A stretch of 9,036 nucleotides of DNA from NCBI GenBank assembly GCA_028697515.1, contig JAQVEY010000071.1:1-9036 (forward strand), in the 5' to 3' direction. Shown piece after piece: positions 1 through 7,354 of this stretch. The position numbers and the translations under genes were made by a program. This stretch comes from Bacteroidales bacterium. GTDB taxonomy: Bacteria; Bacteroidota; Bacteroidia; Bacteroidales; ML635J-15. Each line of letters opens with the position of its first letter. The stretch's first letter is position 1. The notes under the pieces were generated by a model. The model worked only from the letters and a program-made list of their open reading frames with translations, ran no database searches and was not told the origin of the DNA.

Positions 1-863
1 AAAAACAAATTCAAAAACTGCGAATAAGAAATGATAGATTAATTAAGATATTTTTAATAGTTATAGTAGTTTTCATTGTTATAATAACTTATGTTTTATT
101 TAAACGAAACAAGGACAAAACCAAAAAGAATTCTATCCTTACAGAAAAAAATCAAGAACTGGAAGAAGCAAATGCAACAAAAAACAAATTTTTTTCAATA
201 ATATCCCATGATTTAAGCAATTATGCAGCAGTAATGGAGACGGTTTCGGGCATGATGAAGCGTAAATTTAAGATGATGGAACCTGAACTGCTTGCTCAAA
301 ATATGGAAACTCTCAATGATTCGGCGGTTTTAAATAAAAAAGTCATAAAAAACTTACTTGATTGGGCTATGGCTCAAAACAGACGAATTAAACTTAATCC
401 TGATTTTCATAATTTAGCTGTATTGATAACAGAACTTGTTGAGACATTACAAAGTATTGCATCATCAAAATCAATACAAATTTCGGTTTTTGTTGAACCT
501 CACATCCAAGTATTTGCTGATATTAACACAATACAAACAGTTTTACGCAATCTTATCTCAAATGCAATTAAGTTTTCACCCGAAAATTCCGAAATACATG
601 TCATAGCTAGAGTAATCAATGAAAAAGCAGAAATACTTGTTCGGGATTTCGGCAGAGGCATTAAAACAGAAGAAATTGAACTCCTATTCAAACCTGATGT
701 TAATACAAAGCTGATAGGTACACCAGAAAACAAGGGTACCGGCTTTGGTTTGATACTTTGCAAAGAATTTGTCGAAATGAATAATGGAGAGATGTCTGTA
801 AAATCAGAATTTGGAAAAGGAACAGATTTTATTTTTACCCTACCAATAAAAGATGAGAATTGA
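1..863 (+). CDS. Sensor histidine kinase, 5' end outside the window
   Basis: This is the C-terminal part of a membrane-bound sensor kinase. The reading frame (third frame) is open from the first bases, so the ATG at 234 is internal and not the start. In order it shows a hydrophobic membrane segment (about 48-101), a short charged linker/coiled coil (about 138-180) and a HisKA H-box (FFSIISHDLSNY) with the phospho-accepting His at 207-209. An HATPase_c domain follows, with N-box (about 540-573, LRNLISNAIKFS), G1 box (about 645-663, DFGRGI) and G2 box (about 729-750, NKGTGFGL). The H+1 Asp and H+4 Asn of the phosphatase-type motif are present, but the usual proline at H+5 is Tyr. In Bacteroidota this architecture often carries N-terminal TPR repeats; that part lies to the left and is inferred only. 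The gene overlaps the response regulator by four bases, so the pair is very likely co-translated. Confidence 0.93.
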   Translation, partial: KQIQKLRIRNDRLIKIFLIVIVVFIVIITYVLFKRNKDKTKKNSILTEKNQELEEANATKNKFFSIISHDLSNYAAVMETVSGMMKRKFKMMEPELLAQNMETLNDSAVLNKKVIKNLLDWAMAQNRRIKLNPDFHNLAVLITELVETLQSIASSKSIQISVFVEPHIQVFADINTIQTVLRNLISNAIKFSPENSEIHVIARVINEKAEILVRDFGRGIKTEEIELLFKPDVNTKLIGTPENKGTGFGLILCKEFVEMNNGEMSVKSEFGKGTDFIFTLPIKDEN

Positions 864-1519
864 TTATAAAGAGAATTATTATCGTTGATGACCACGCTAT
901 TGTGAGAAATGGCATAAAGGCAATACTGTCTTATTTTAAGGATATTTCAGTAATAGAAACAGCTTCGAATTATGCTGAACTTGAAGACCATATTAAAAAT
1001 GAGCTGCCAGATGTGGTTATTTTAGATATTGAGATGCCCGAAATGGACGGTATTACGATAGCAGGAATTCTGCAAGACAAACATCCGGAAATCAAAAAAA
1101 TTATCCTCTCTGCCCATATTACAAATCAGAATATTTCTGATGCAGTTGAAGCAGGTGTATTGGCTATATTACCAAAAGATGCCGATGAAGACGAACTTTA
1201 CACTGCAATTTGTAAAGCATACAATGGGGATTACTACTACAGTAATTTTGTACAAGAACTCGTTCTAAAAAACTATCTCACAAATCACAAAAAAGATAAT
1301 AAAAGCAGTCAACAAGACACAGAATGCTTAAGCGAACGAGAAATGGAGATAATCAAAGCATTCGGAGACGGATTAAGCTATAAAGAAATTGCAGATAAAC
1401 TTTTCATCAGTCCACGAACAGTTGAATCTCACAAAATCAGAATACTCGAAAAACTAAAACTTCATACAATTATTGATTTAGTCAAATTCGGAATAAAAAA
1501 TAATATAATAAATATTTGA
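860..1519 (+). CDS. NarL/FixJ (LuxR-type) response regulator
   Basis: This is the DNA-binding response regulator partnered with the overlapping kinase. The receiver domain (about residues 4-122) has the acidic pair D10/D11, phospho-acceptor D56 in VILDIEMPEMDG, switch residue S84 and conserved K106. A LuxR-type helix-turn-helix follows at about residues 154-216, with the signature LSEREMEII...KEIADKLFISPRTVESHKIRI. The start is the TTG at 860-862. An in-frame TGA at 854-856 rules out anything earlier, no ATG lies before the DD motif, and TTG shares bases with the kinase stop (TTGA). This geometry mimics the usual ATGA coupling. Length (219 residues) is normal for the family. Its target genes cannot be read from the sequence; no obvious repeated binding site was found upstream of neighbouring genes. 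Confidence 0.95.
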   Translation: MIIKRIIIVDDHAIVRNGIKAILSYFKDISVIETASNYAELEDHIKNELPDVVILDIEMPEMDGITIAGILQDKHPEIKKIILSAHITNQNISDAVEAGVLAILPKDADEDELYTAICKAYNGDYYYSNFVQELVLKNYLTNHKKDNKSSQQDTECLSEREMEIIKAFGDGLSYKEIADKLFISPRTVESHKIRILEKLKLHTIIDLVKFGIKNNIINI

Positions 1520-1527
1520 CATCCTTA

Positions 1528-1563
1528 AGGGATTTTACTTAATAAAAATGACGTAAAATTCCT
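1528..1563 (+). terminator. Hairpin after the two-component pair
   Basis: An 11-bp stem is formed by AGGGATTTTAC (1528-1538) and GTAAAATTCCT (1553-1563), with one G-U pair and a 14-base loop. It begins nine bases after the response-regulator stop. There is no T-run after the right arm, so it may be a transcript-end or mRNA-stabilising hairpin rather than a classical intrinsic terminator. Confidence 0.4.
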
Positions 1564-1588
1564 CCTAAAAATCAATACACAAAGGTTT

Positions 1589-1596
1589 TATATTTG
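1589..1596 (+). promoter_or_regulatory. Bacteroidota -7 element upstream of the DUF3592 gene
   Basis: TATATTTG fits the TAnnTTTG -7 consensus of Bacteroidota sigma-ABfr promoters. The ATG lies 25 bases downstream, giving a short A/T-rich leader of about 20 bases. No clear TTG -33 element is visible at 17-23 bases upstream, so the call rests on the -7 match and position alone. It would start the transcript covering the DUF3592 gene and probably the two T9SS genes after it. Confidence 0.5.
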
Positions 1597-1621
1597 TAAT
1601 ATAATTTAAAACTAATGCATT

Positions 1622-2083
1622 ATGAAAAAGAAATTAAATTCAGGACTTTTTGCAATCTTAATGGGAATTGTTCTAATAGGAGTATCAATCTATTCTTATT
1701 ACCAAACAGACGAATTTATCGACAGCGCAAAAGAAACAACAGGAGTGGTAGTTGATGTATATATTAAAAAGAATACATCTACCAATAATGACAAAAAAGT
1801 AGAAAAAACTGAGTACTGTCCTATAATTGAATTTGCAACAGAAGAAGGAGATACCATTGAATTCAAATCCACATCGGGTAGTACCAATTTTGACTATTAC
1901 AAAGTTGGAAAAGAAATTGAAGTTATGTATGACCCCGAAAATCCTTCAAAAGCAAGAATAAAAACAACGAAAAAGGCTAATAATAGAAATGTATTTATTA
2001 TGGCAGGCATGGGAATTTTAATTATTGTAGGAGGAATAGGAAAATCTATTTTCGACAAAAAGAAGAATCAAGGAATTGCATAA
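1622..2083 (+). CDS. DUF3592 domain membrane protein
   Basis: This is a small protein of 153 residues with two membrane segments, at about residues 8-27 and 124-140. The soluble loop between them, predicted to lie outside the membrane, matches the DUF3592 family pattern: TGVVVDVYI near residue 40, YCPIIEF at 65-71, a G-D-x-I-x-F strand near 76-81, and VGKEIEVMYDPENPSKA at about 95-110. The molecular function of the family is not known. The start is the ATG downstream of a TAnnTTTG element and gives a normal family length. The next gene begins 11 bases after its stop, so the two probably share a transcript. Nothing ties it directly to the secretion of its neighbours, and the link is positional only. 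Confidence 0.88.
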   Translation: MKKKLNSGLFAILMGIVLIGVSIYSYYQTDEFIDSAKETTGVVVDVYIKKNTSTNNDKKVEKTEYCPIIEFATEEGDTIEFKSTSGSTNFDYYKVGKEIEVMYDPENPSKARIKTTKKANNRNVFIMAGMGILIIVGGIGKSIFDKKKNQGIA

Positions 2084-2094
2084 GAATTTAGTAC

Positions 2095-5000
2095 ATGACT
2101 AATTCGCTATTACATAAAATATTAAAAGGATTTATATTAGTTATAATAGCAGAATTATTATGTTTTTCCCTTAAATCACAGATTGTATTGCCATGGACAG
2201 AAGGATTTGAAAGAATTGGAACAGTAAAAACTTATACAAGTTCGGTTGATTCAATAAATGGATTGTATGATTGGAGTTTTGAACAATCAACAACAGGACA
2301 AGTTAAGTTCAACTCTGGCTCGGGTTTTTATCATTCAGGGATTTCGGCTGCAACTCTTGGAACTTCAACTGATGGTTCCGGTGATATAAGTAAGCTTATT
2401 TTAGAGTTGGATTTAAGTCTGTATCGAAATAGTACTGACTTAGTACTTAATTTTTATTATATGGACCACGGTGATCCTACAAGTTCAACAGATGCTGTTT
2501 ACATAAAAAGTGGAACATCTGATTATGTTTTAGTTTATTCTTTAATTCCCGGGTTACGAACAGATGGAACATATACTTATGTAAATATTGATTTAGACCA
2601 GAAATTTGCCGATGCCGGTTTAAAACTTGGTTCTGAAGTATTTATTAAGTTTAGTGTTAATTCAAAGTATAAGACATATACAACAACCGCCCAGGGAGGA
2701 ATTACTTTTGATGACATTAGTATTACAGGTTCCATGCCTCCTGTTTTATTGCCCTGGATTGAGGATTTTGAAGGGATTAAGGATGATTTAACAATTACAA
2801 GTAATCGAAATAATATAAACGGGAGAGGAAATATCAGTTATCAAAAAACTGAAAATGGAAGACTGCGTTTTAATGCAGGCTCCGATTTTTATCATTCCGG
2901 AAGCAGAGCAGCAACTTTGGATTGTGATGCATATAATTCACTATTGCCGAATAATATGTTACTGATTACTCTAAATATGTCAAGATATATTGACTATAAT
3001 GACTTAGAGCTAAGTTTTAGTTATATGCAGCATGGAGAAGAACCACAAATGTTCGATAAGGTTTTCATAAGAGGATCGTCGAGCAATACATGGATTGAAG
3101 CTTATGATTTGTATGCTAATCGAGCAGCAGCAGGGACATGGAAAGATGTTGCCAATATTGATATAGATGCATTACTTTTAGGTGCCGGACAGACAATTTC
3201 TTCTACATTTCAAATTGCATTTTCACAAGTTGATGATTATCCTGCTACAACTACTACGGGTTCAGATGGTATTACTATTGATGATATTAAAATTTCTTGT
3301 ATGGATTTATATTGGTGCGGCACAGTTAATACATATTTTGATGAATCTTTGAATTGGTGGCCTAATACTGTACCTAATACTTCTTCTGACAATTATAACG
3401 TGATAATATGTGGTGATTCTGAAAATCCTGTGATAATAGAAGACAACTTAGTGCATCCTGCAAGGTTTGATGCGAAAAATTTTATTATTGAATCGGGGGC
3501 AAGTTTTATTTCCGACGCATATGCAGGATCGCACTTAAACACTTCGAATTTTATTACAATATATAATGACTTTCTAAACAATGGAACACTCACTACTCAA
3601 CATACGTTAGTTACAGACTTGACTTATATGAGAATTTATGGCGATTTTATTAATAATGGAATTTTTGGTAATGAAATTGGTTCTGTAAGTTTAATTGGAG
3701 CAGATAAGTCTCAAATAAAAGGGACAAAAACAACATCTTTTAGAAGTCTTTCTATAGATAAGTCGAATACAGATTTTGATGCTGTTGAACTAATATGCAA
3801 TACTGATAGCCTGCAATGTGAATTATTATATATAAATGTTGGGTCTCTTGAAATAAATTCATTTTCAGTTCTGGAAGTTGATAGATTGTATATTGCAGAA
3901 GGTGCTTGTCTGAATGTAAATGATAATTATGTTAAGCTAGTAATAAGAAATGCCCTGCATAACGATAATACAACTAGTTCAACCACAATTGGACTGCCAT
4001 CGAATCCAAATAATACCATATATTTTGATTTTAAAGATTACTATAATAATTACCTCAAGTTTGGCAACGGCACTCATGCCGGCACTCAACTTTATAATGT
4101 AAAGTTTTTAAATACTGCTGGGGAAATTGAACCGAAATATGAATTAAGGTCAGATATGTTGGTCCAAAATAATCTTTATCTTGATGGATCAATAATTGTT
4201 GCTGATACTAATGAAGTTATTATTCAAAACACATCCCCTCATGCAATACAAACCCACAGCGAGTCAAGCTATATTATCGGGAATCTCCGCCGCTACGTTA
4301 CCACCGGCTCTTATGATTTTCCTGTTGGTTCAAATACTCATTACCAGCTTGCCACAGTTGATATATCATCAACCAGTGGTGGTTTAACTTATTTGGATTC
4401 ACGTTTTACTGCTTCCGCTAGCGAGACACCAACCGAAGGACTTGAAGTTAATGGTTCAGAAATAACAGAATTCCTTGACAACGGTTACTGGACAATTACT
4501 CCAAATACTGGTTCTGCCGAATATGATATTAGTCTAACTTCACGCGGTCATACAAATGGAGGTTATGAGCCAGCTCAGCATGCGGTTTTTAAACGTAGCG
4601 GAGGAGGAGACTGGGAAAGTCTGGGAACACATGATAACGGCACTCAAACAGGTTCGGGTACAGACCCAATAACTGTAAAACGTTCTTCTCTTTCAGGTTT
4701 TTGCGATTTTATTATTGGCAAAAATGAAATCCCCTACCCTTTGCCTGTTGATCTTGCTATGTTTACAGCAATTTGTGATAATAAAAATGTGAAAATATCT
4801 TGGCAAACACAAAGCGAAATAAATAATGATTATTTCAGTCTAGAAAAAAGCACAAACGGAAAAGACTTTTTCGAGATATATAAAGTCTTAGGCTGCGGGA
4901 ACTGTAATTTTATAAATAATTACGAATATATTGATAATAGTGAAGGAACAAACTACTACAGACTGAAACAAACAGATTTTGACGGAACGCCCAGCTACTC

Positions 5001-5283
5001 GGAAATTATCAGTTCAAACTGTGAGCAATCTACAAATGAAATTAGCTGTTATACATCTAATTCGGGCAAACTCTGTGTCGATTTCCAAATCCCAAACGAT
5101 CGCAACTACCAACTTGATTTATTTGATTCTGCCGGCAAACTCGTTTTTAAGAAAGATATTTATAATGACTACAACTCCAGTTATAGTTTCGATATCAACA
5201 ATTTGAGTGATGGAATATATTATTTGAACATCTACAATAAAACAAATTCTATCACAAGAAAGATTATCTTCAATAAATTTTAG
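2095..5283 (+). CDS. Large secreted surface protein with T9SS type A sorting domain
   Basis: This 1062-residue protein is exported, with a signal peptide at about residues 1-29 (hydrophobic core FILVIIAELLCF). Two diverged tandem domains follow (about 32-212 and 219-402), each opening with LPWxExFE and closing with GIT(F/I)DDI(S/K)I. This is the pattern of MAM-like or choice-of-anchor J jelly rolls. A region at about 405-480 (LYWCGTVNTYFDESLNWW) resembles the repeats that introduce bacteroidotal beta-helical surface proteins, and the following 300 residues have the N-N-G and S-x-x-G-x-x-x-x-I-x-G strand pattern of such repeats. An Fn3-like segment begins at LPVDLAMFTA (883 onward) and includes YYRLKQTDFDG. 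The last ~75 residues look like a Por-secretion tail (YQLDLFDSAGKLV, LSDGIYYLNIY), though the usual YPNP opening is absent. No catalytic motif was seen; adhesion or matrix function is inferred. It probably shares a transcript with its neighbours. Confidence 0.9.
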   Translation: MTNSLLHKILKGFILVIIAELLCFSLKSQIVLPWTEGFERIGTVKTYTSSVDSINGLYDWSFEQSTTGQVKFNSGSGFYHSGISAATLGTSTDGSGDISKLILELDLSLYRNSTDLVLNFYYMDHGDPTSSTDAVYIKSGTSDYVLVYSLIPGLRTDGTYTYVNIDLDQKFADAGLKLGSEVFIKFSVNSKYKTYTTTAQGGITFDDISITGSMPPVLLPWIEDFEGIKDDLTITSNRNNINGRGNISYQKTENGRLRFNAGSDFYHSGSRAATLDCDAYNSLLPNNMLLITLNMSRYIDYNDLELSFSYMQHGEEPQMFDKVFIRGSSSNTWIEAYDLYANRAAAGTWKDVANIDIDALLLGAGQTISSTFQIAFSQVDDYPATTTTGSDGITIDDIKISCMDLYWCGTVNTYFDESLNWWPNTVPNTSSDNYNVIICGDSENPVIIEDNLVHPARFDAKNFIIESGASFISDAYAGSHLNTSNFITIYNDFLNNGTLTTQHTLVTDLTYMRIYGDFINNGIFGNEIGSVSLIGADKSQIKGTKTTSFRSLSIDKSNTDFDAVELICNTDSLQCELLYINVGSLEINSFSVLEVDRLYIAEGACLNVNDNYVKLVIRNALHNDNTTSSTTIGLPSNPNNTIYFDFKDYYNNYLKFGNGTHAGTQLYNVKFLNTAGEIEPKYELRSDMLVQNNLYLDGSIIVADTNEVIIQNTSPHAIQTHSESSYIIGNLRRYVTTGSYDFPVGSNTHYQLATVDISSTSGGLTYLDSRFTASASETPTEGLEVNGSEITEFLDNGYWTITPNTGSAEYDISLTSRGHTNGGYEPAQHAVFKRSGGGDWESLGTHDNGTQTGSGTDPITVKRSSLSGFCDFIIGKNEIPYPLPVDLAMFTAICDNKNVKISWQTQSEINNDYFSLEKSTNGKDFFEIYKVLGCGNCNFINNYEYIDNSEGTNYYRLKQTDFDGTPSYSEIISSNCEQSTNEISCYTSNSGKLCVDFQIPNDRNYQLDLFDSAGKLVFKKDIYNDYNSSYSFDINNLSDGIYYLNIYNKTNSITRKIIFNKF
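2188..3300 (+). repeat. Two tandem diverged domain copies inside the surface protein
   Basis: The segments encoding residues about 32-212 and 219-402 are an internal duplication with a period of 187 residues. Aligned landmarks are LPWTEGFE / LPWIEDFE, SGFYHSGISAATL / SDFYHSGSRAATL, FYYMDHGDP / FSYMQHGEE and GITFDDISI / GITIDDIKI. The landmarks are conserved while the rest differs widely, so this is an old duplication kept by protein structure and not a recent DNA repeat. Confidence 0.8.
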
Positions 5284-5307
5284 TATTTTAGCATCAAATT
5301 ATATGCT

Positions 5308-6813
5308 ATGAAAAAGAATTTATTATTGATAATTTTCATTTTATCATTTTCGACATTATTCTCCCAACAGATTAACGGAGTTGTATATCACAACGAAGAT
5401 AACTTTAAAATTATCAAAGTTTGGGGAACGCATGAAGAACGCGGTTATGCAACAGGCTATTTATTAGCTGCCGAAACCGAAGATTTGTATGTTAATTATC
5501 TATTGCCGCAGTTTGGTTCATATTATCAAACAGCCAGAGATATACTCGCAACAGATGTACATTTAAAAATAGATTCTGTTTATATTTATGAAGCATTGGC
5601 AATGGCAGAAGGCTTAAATGACAGTGGAGAGTTTGAAGATGAACTAGATTATATTGATGTTTTACTAGCGAATTGTTTTTTGGATTTTCAGAATTTTGTA
5701 GGAAAAGGACTTGGACTAGAAAATGGTTGTTCATCTCTGATTAGTTGGGGAGCAGCAACCGAAGGAACAGAACTTGATGGCAAATCGGTAATGTCACGTC
5801 ATTTGGACTGGTCAGCACATCCGTCAGTATTACGTACTCAGGTTATTGTTATTCATTTCCCTACCGAAGGAGGTGAGCAACCATGGTTATTGATTGGATT
5901 CGCCGGACAAATGTCTGTACTTTCAGGAGTAAATGCTTCAGGAGTTGGAGTAATGCAACATATGCTTTCTGATGTATCGGCAGGTGCTGTTGCTTTTTTG
6001 TCATACGAACCTATTTGGTTTAGTTTGAGAAAAGCATTGGAAGTTTATGATTATAATTCTGACGGCGCTAATAACTGTCTTGATATAAATGCAGTCATTA
6101 ACGAAAATACACATGGCTACGCTGACTCATATATTGTTACTGGAGTTGCTCCATCAACAAATATAGATAATGAAAAAATTGCCACAATTATTGAAGTTGC
6201 ACCAGTAAGTCCATTTATTACTATAAGAAACACCGACTATGAAGATGATATACCCAGTGATAACTTATATGCAGCAAATTCTTCAATAGCAAGAAATGAT
6301 GCCTTAAATTACTGTTTCAGATACAATGCCGTCAAGTCAAATATGGGAGACGGAACAATGATAGGAAAACATGAAAACTGGAGCATAATGAATGATTACA
6401 GCAGTTCTTGTGCATTTAGCTATACCGGAAATATTCAATTTATGCAGTTTGCTCCCGAACAAAATTATTTAAAATTATCACGCCATACCACAACGGGTGT
6501 TCAGGCATGTGAAAATACTCCGGTGGAGTATAGCTTAAATCAATTGTTTGAGTGGCCTGTGGAAATTAAAAAACAAAAATCTGAATCTAAAATCGATATA
6601 TATCCAAATCCAGCAAAAGATAAAATTTCGATTATTGTCCCTGAAAACACACTTGGAGATATATTATCTGTTTATTCCGCAAATGGATTATTAATTTACA
6701 AAACTGAACTAAGTTCAAAAGAACATACTATTGATATTTCTAAACTTGAAGCAGGAATTTATTTTATCAAGCTTCAATTAACCGGGCAGAAAGCAAAGTT
6801 TATTGTTGATTAG
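5308..6813 (+). CDS. Secreted C45-like Ntn hydrolase/acyltransferase with T9SS tail
   Basis: This is a 501-residue exported enzyme. It has a signal peptide (about residues 1-20, LLLIIFILSFSTLFSQ), a catalytic region (about 35-400) and a clear T9SS type A tail (428-501, YPNPAKDKI at 432 and LEAGIYFIKLQL near the end). The catalytic part resembles the C45 acyl-CoA:6-aminopenicillanate acyltransferase-like family of Ntn hydrolases. It has an early GTHEERGYATGYLLA helix (40-54), then NGCSSL with Gly140-Cys141, the expected self-cleavage bond that frees the Cys nucleophile. LDGKSVMSRHLDW (156-168) follows where the family has a conserved N/H-x-D motif. The family hydrolyses or transfers acyl groups at amide bonds; the substrate here is unknown. 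Phospholipase B-like Ntn hydrolases are an alternative. The gene begins 24 bases after the surface-protein stop and probably shares its transcript. Confidence 0.78.
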   Translation: MKKNLLLIIFILSFSTLFSQQINGVVYHNEDNFKIIKVWGTHEERGYATGYLLAAETEDLYVNYLLPQFGSYYQTARDILATDVHLKIDSVYIYEALAMAEGLNDSGEFEDELDYIDVLLANCFLDFQNFVGKGLGLENGCSSLISWGAATEGTELDGKSVMSRHLDWSAHPSVLRTQVIVIHFPTEGGEQPWLLIGFAGQMSVLSGVNASGVGVMQHMLSDVSAGAVAFLSYEPIWFSLRKALEVYDYNSDGANNCLDINAVINENTHGYADSYIVTGVAPSTNIDNEKIATIIEVAPVSPFITIRNTDYEDDIPSDNLYAANSSIARNDALNYCFRYNAVKSNMGDGTMIGKHENWSIMNDYSSSCAFSYTGNIQFMQFAPEQNYLKLSRHTTTGVQACENTPVEYSLNQLFEWPVEIKKQKSESKIDIYPNPAKDKISIIVPENTLGDILSVYSANGLLIYKTELSSKEHTIDISKLEAGIYFIKLQLTGQKAKFIVD

Positions 6814-6850
6814 AGCTTATCATTTGATAATTTAATTCTACACAATAAAA

Positions 6851-6886
6851 AATTATAACCATTAACAAATAAGTGAAGTTATAATT
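6851..6886. repeat. Perfect 9-bp inverted repeat upstream of the DUF454 promoter
   Basis: AATTATAAC (6851-6859) and GTTATAATT (6878-6886) are exact reverse complements separated by 18 bases. The right arm ends eight bases before the -7 element at 6895, so the repeat covers the -33 region. It could be an operator for a dimeric regulator or a transcript-end hairpin for the upstream gene. There is no T-run directly after the right arm, which argues mildly for the operator. Confidence 0.4.
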
Positions 6887-6894
6887 GGAAAGTG

Positions 6895-6902
6895 TATTTT
6901 TG
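6895..6902 (+). promoter_or_regulatory. -7 element placing the DUF454 transcript start next to its ATG
   Basis: TATTTTTG fits TAnnTTTG. Transcription would begin only a few bases before the ATG at 6910, giving an almost leaderless mRNA. The element overlaps the potential GTG start at 6892, which is a reason to choose the ATG. A -33 TTG at 17-23 bases was not found. Confidence 0.45.
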
Positions 6903-6909
6903 CTTACTC

Positions 6910-7284
6910 ATGATTAAGTTTATTTACATAATTCTTGGCTGCCTGTCAGTATTTCTCGGAGTTTTGGGCATTATTATTCCAGGATTACCAACAACGCCAT
7001 TCTTATTATTGGCAGCATGGTTCTTTCTCAGATCAAATAATAAATTACATAAACTACTGATTAACAATAATATACTTGGGAATTATATCCGTAAATATGA
7101 AAATAACAAAGCAATAAGTATAAGAACTAAGATTTATTCAATTGCCATAATGTGGGTTATGATATCATTATCAACTATTTTCTTAATCGAATCAAATTTT
7201 ATAAAAGTTATTGTACTTATTGTTGGATTAATTGGAACTGTTGTTATGGGATTCGTTATCAGGACGTTCAAAGATAAAACTTAA
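6910..7284 (+). CDS. DUF454 (YbaN family) inner-membrane protein
   Basis: This is a small integral membrane protein of 124 residues, close to the length of E. coli YbaN. The family signature is clear near the N-terminus: GVLGIIIPGLPTTPFLLLAAWFF at about residues 17-39, followed by RSNNKLH. Hydrophobic segments lie at about 4-23, 28-40, 76-94 and 97-116. The molecular role of DUF454 proteins is not established. The reading frame extends upstream to a GTG at 6892, but that codon overlaps a TAnnTTTG promoter element. The extra residues (MYFCLL) are not a family feature, so the ATG at 6910 is preferred. It appears to be transcribed on its own, with an inverted repeat upstream and a hairpin after it. 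Confidence 0.88.
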   Translation: MIKFIYIILGCLSVFLGVLGIIIPGLPTTPFLLLAAWFFLRSNNKLHKLLINNNILGNYIRKYENNKAISIRTKIYSIAIMWVMISLSTIFLIESNFIKVIVLIVGLIGTVVMGFVIRTFKDKT

Positions 7285-7298
7285 ATTATTAAGATTTC

Positions 7299-7338
7299 GT
7301 ATTTATTTAGGTGGGTGTTTAATTAAATACTCTATTTT
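7299..7338 (+). terminator. Probable terminator of the DUF454 gene
   Basis: GTATTTATTTA (7299-7309) pairs with TAATTAAATAC (7320-7330), giving 10 of 11 base pairs. The 10-base loop is G-rich (7310-7319). A T-rich tail with five Ts (7334-7338) follows. The stem starts 15 bases after the stop codon. It is A/T-rich and therefore weak, but its position and the T tail support termination. Confidence 0.5.
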
Positions 7339-7354
7339 TGAGCTAGCGATAGTT

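Noticed and set aside
500..895. 131-codon open frame on the minus strand
   Set aside because: It lies antisense to the kinase ATPase domain and the start of the regulator, whose motifs are unmistakable. It has no recognisable domain.
1699..1887. 62-codon minus-strand frame
   Set aside because: It is the complement of the DUF3592 gene, with no domain and no promoter of its own.
3393..3593. 66-codon minus-strand frame inside the surface-protein gene
   Set aside because: It is a mirror of a long, well-supported coding region.
4196..5206. Two short plus-strand frames (4196-4387 and 4979-5206) within the surface-protein gene
   Set aside because: They are out-of-frame shadows; the main frame carries recognisable surface-protein and sorting-domain motifs through both spans.
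5492..5734. 80-codon minus-strand frame
   Set aside because: It is antisense to the C45-like enzyme, with low-complexity Leu/His-rich content and no domain.
6817..6830. Short palindrome TTATCATTTGATAA just after the hydrolase stop
   Set aside because: A five-base A/T-rich stem with no proper T tail is expected by chance in this DNA.
6892..6909. GTG at 6892 as the DUF454 start
   Set aside because: It would lie upstream of and overlap the -7 promoter element. The added residues are not a family feature, and the ATG at 6910 gives the usual length.
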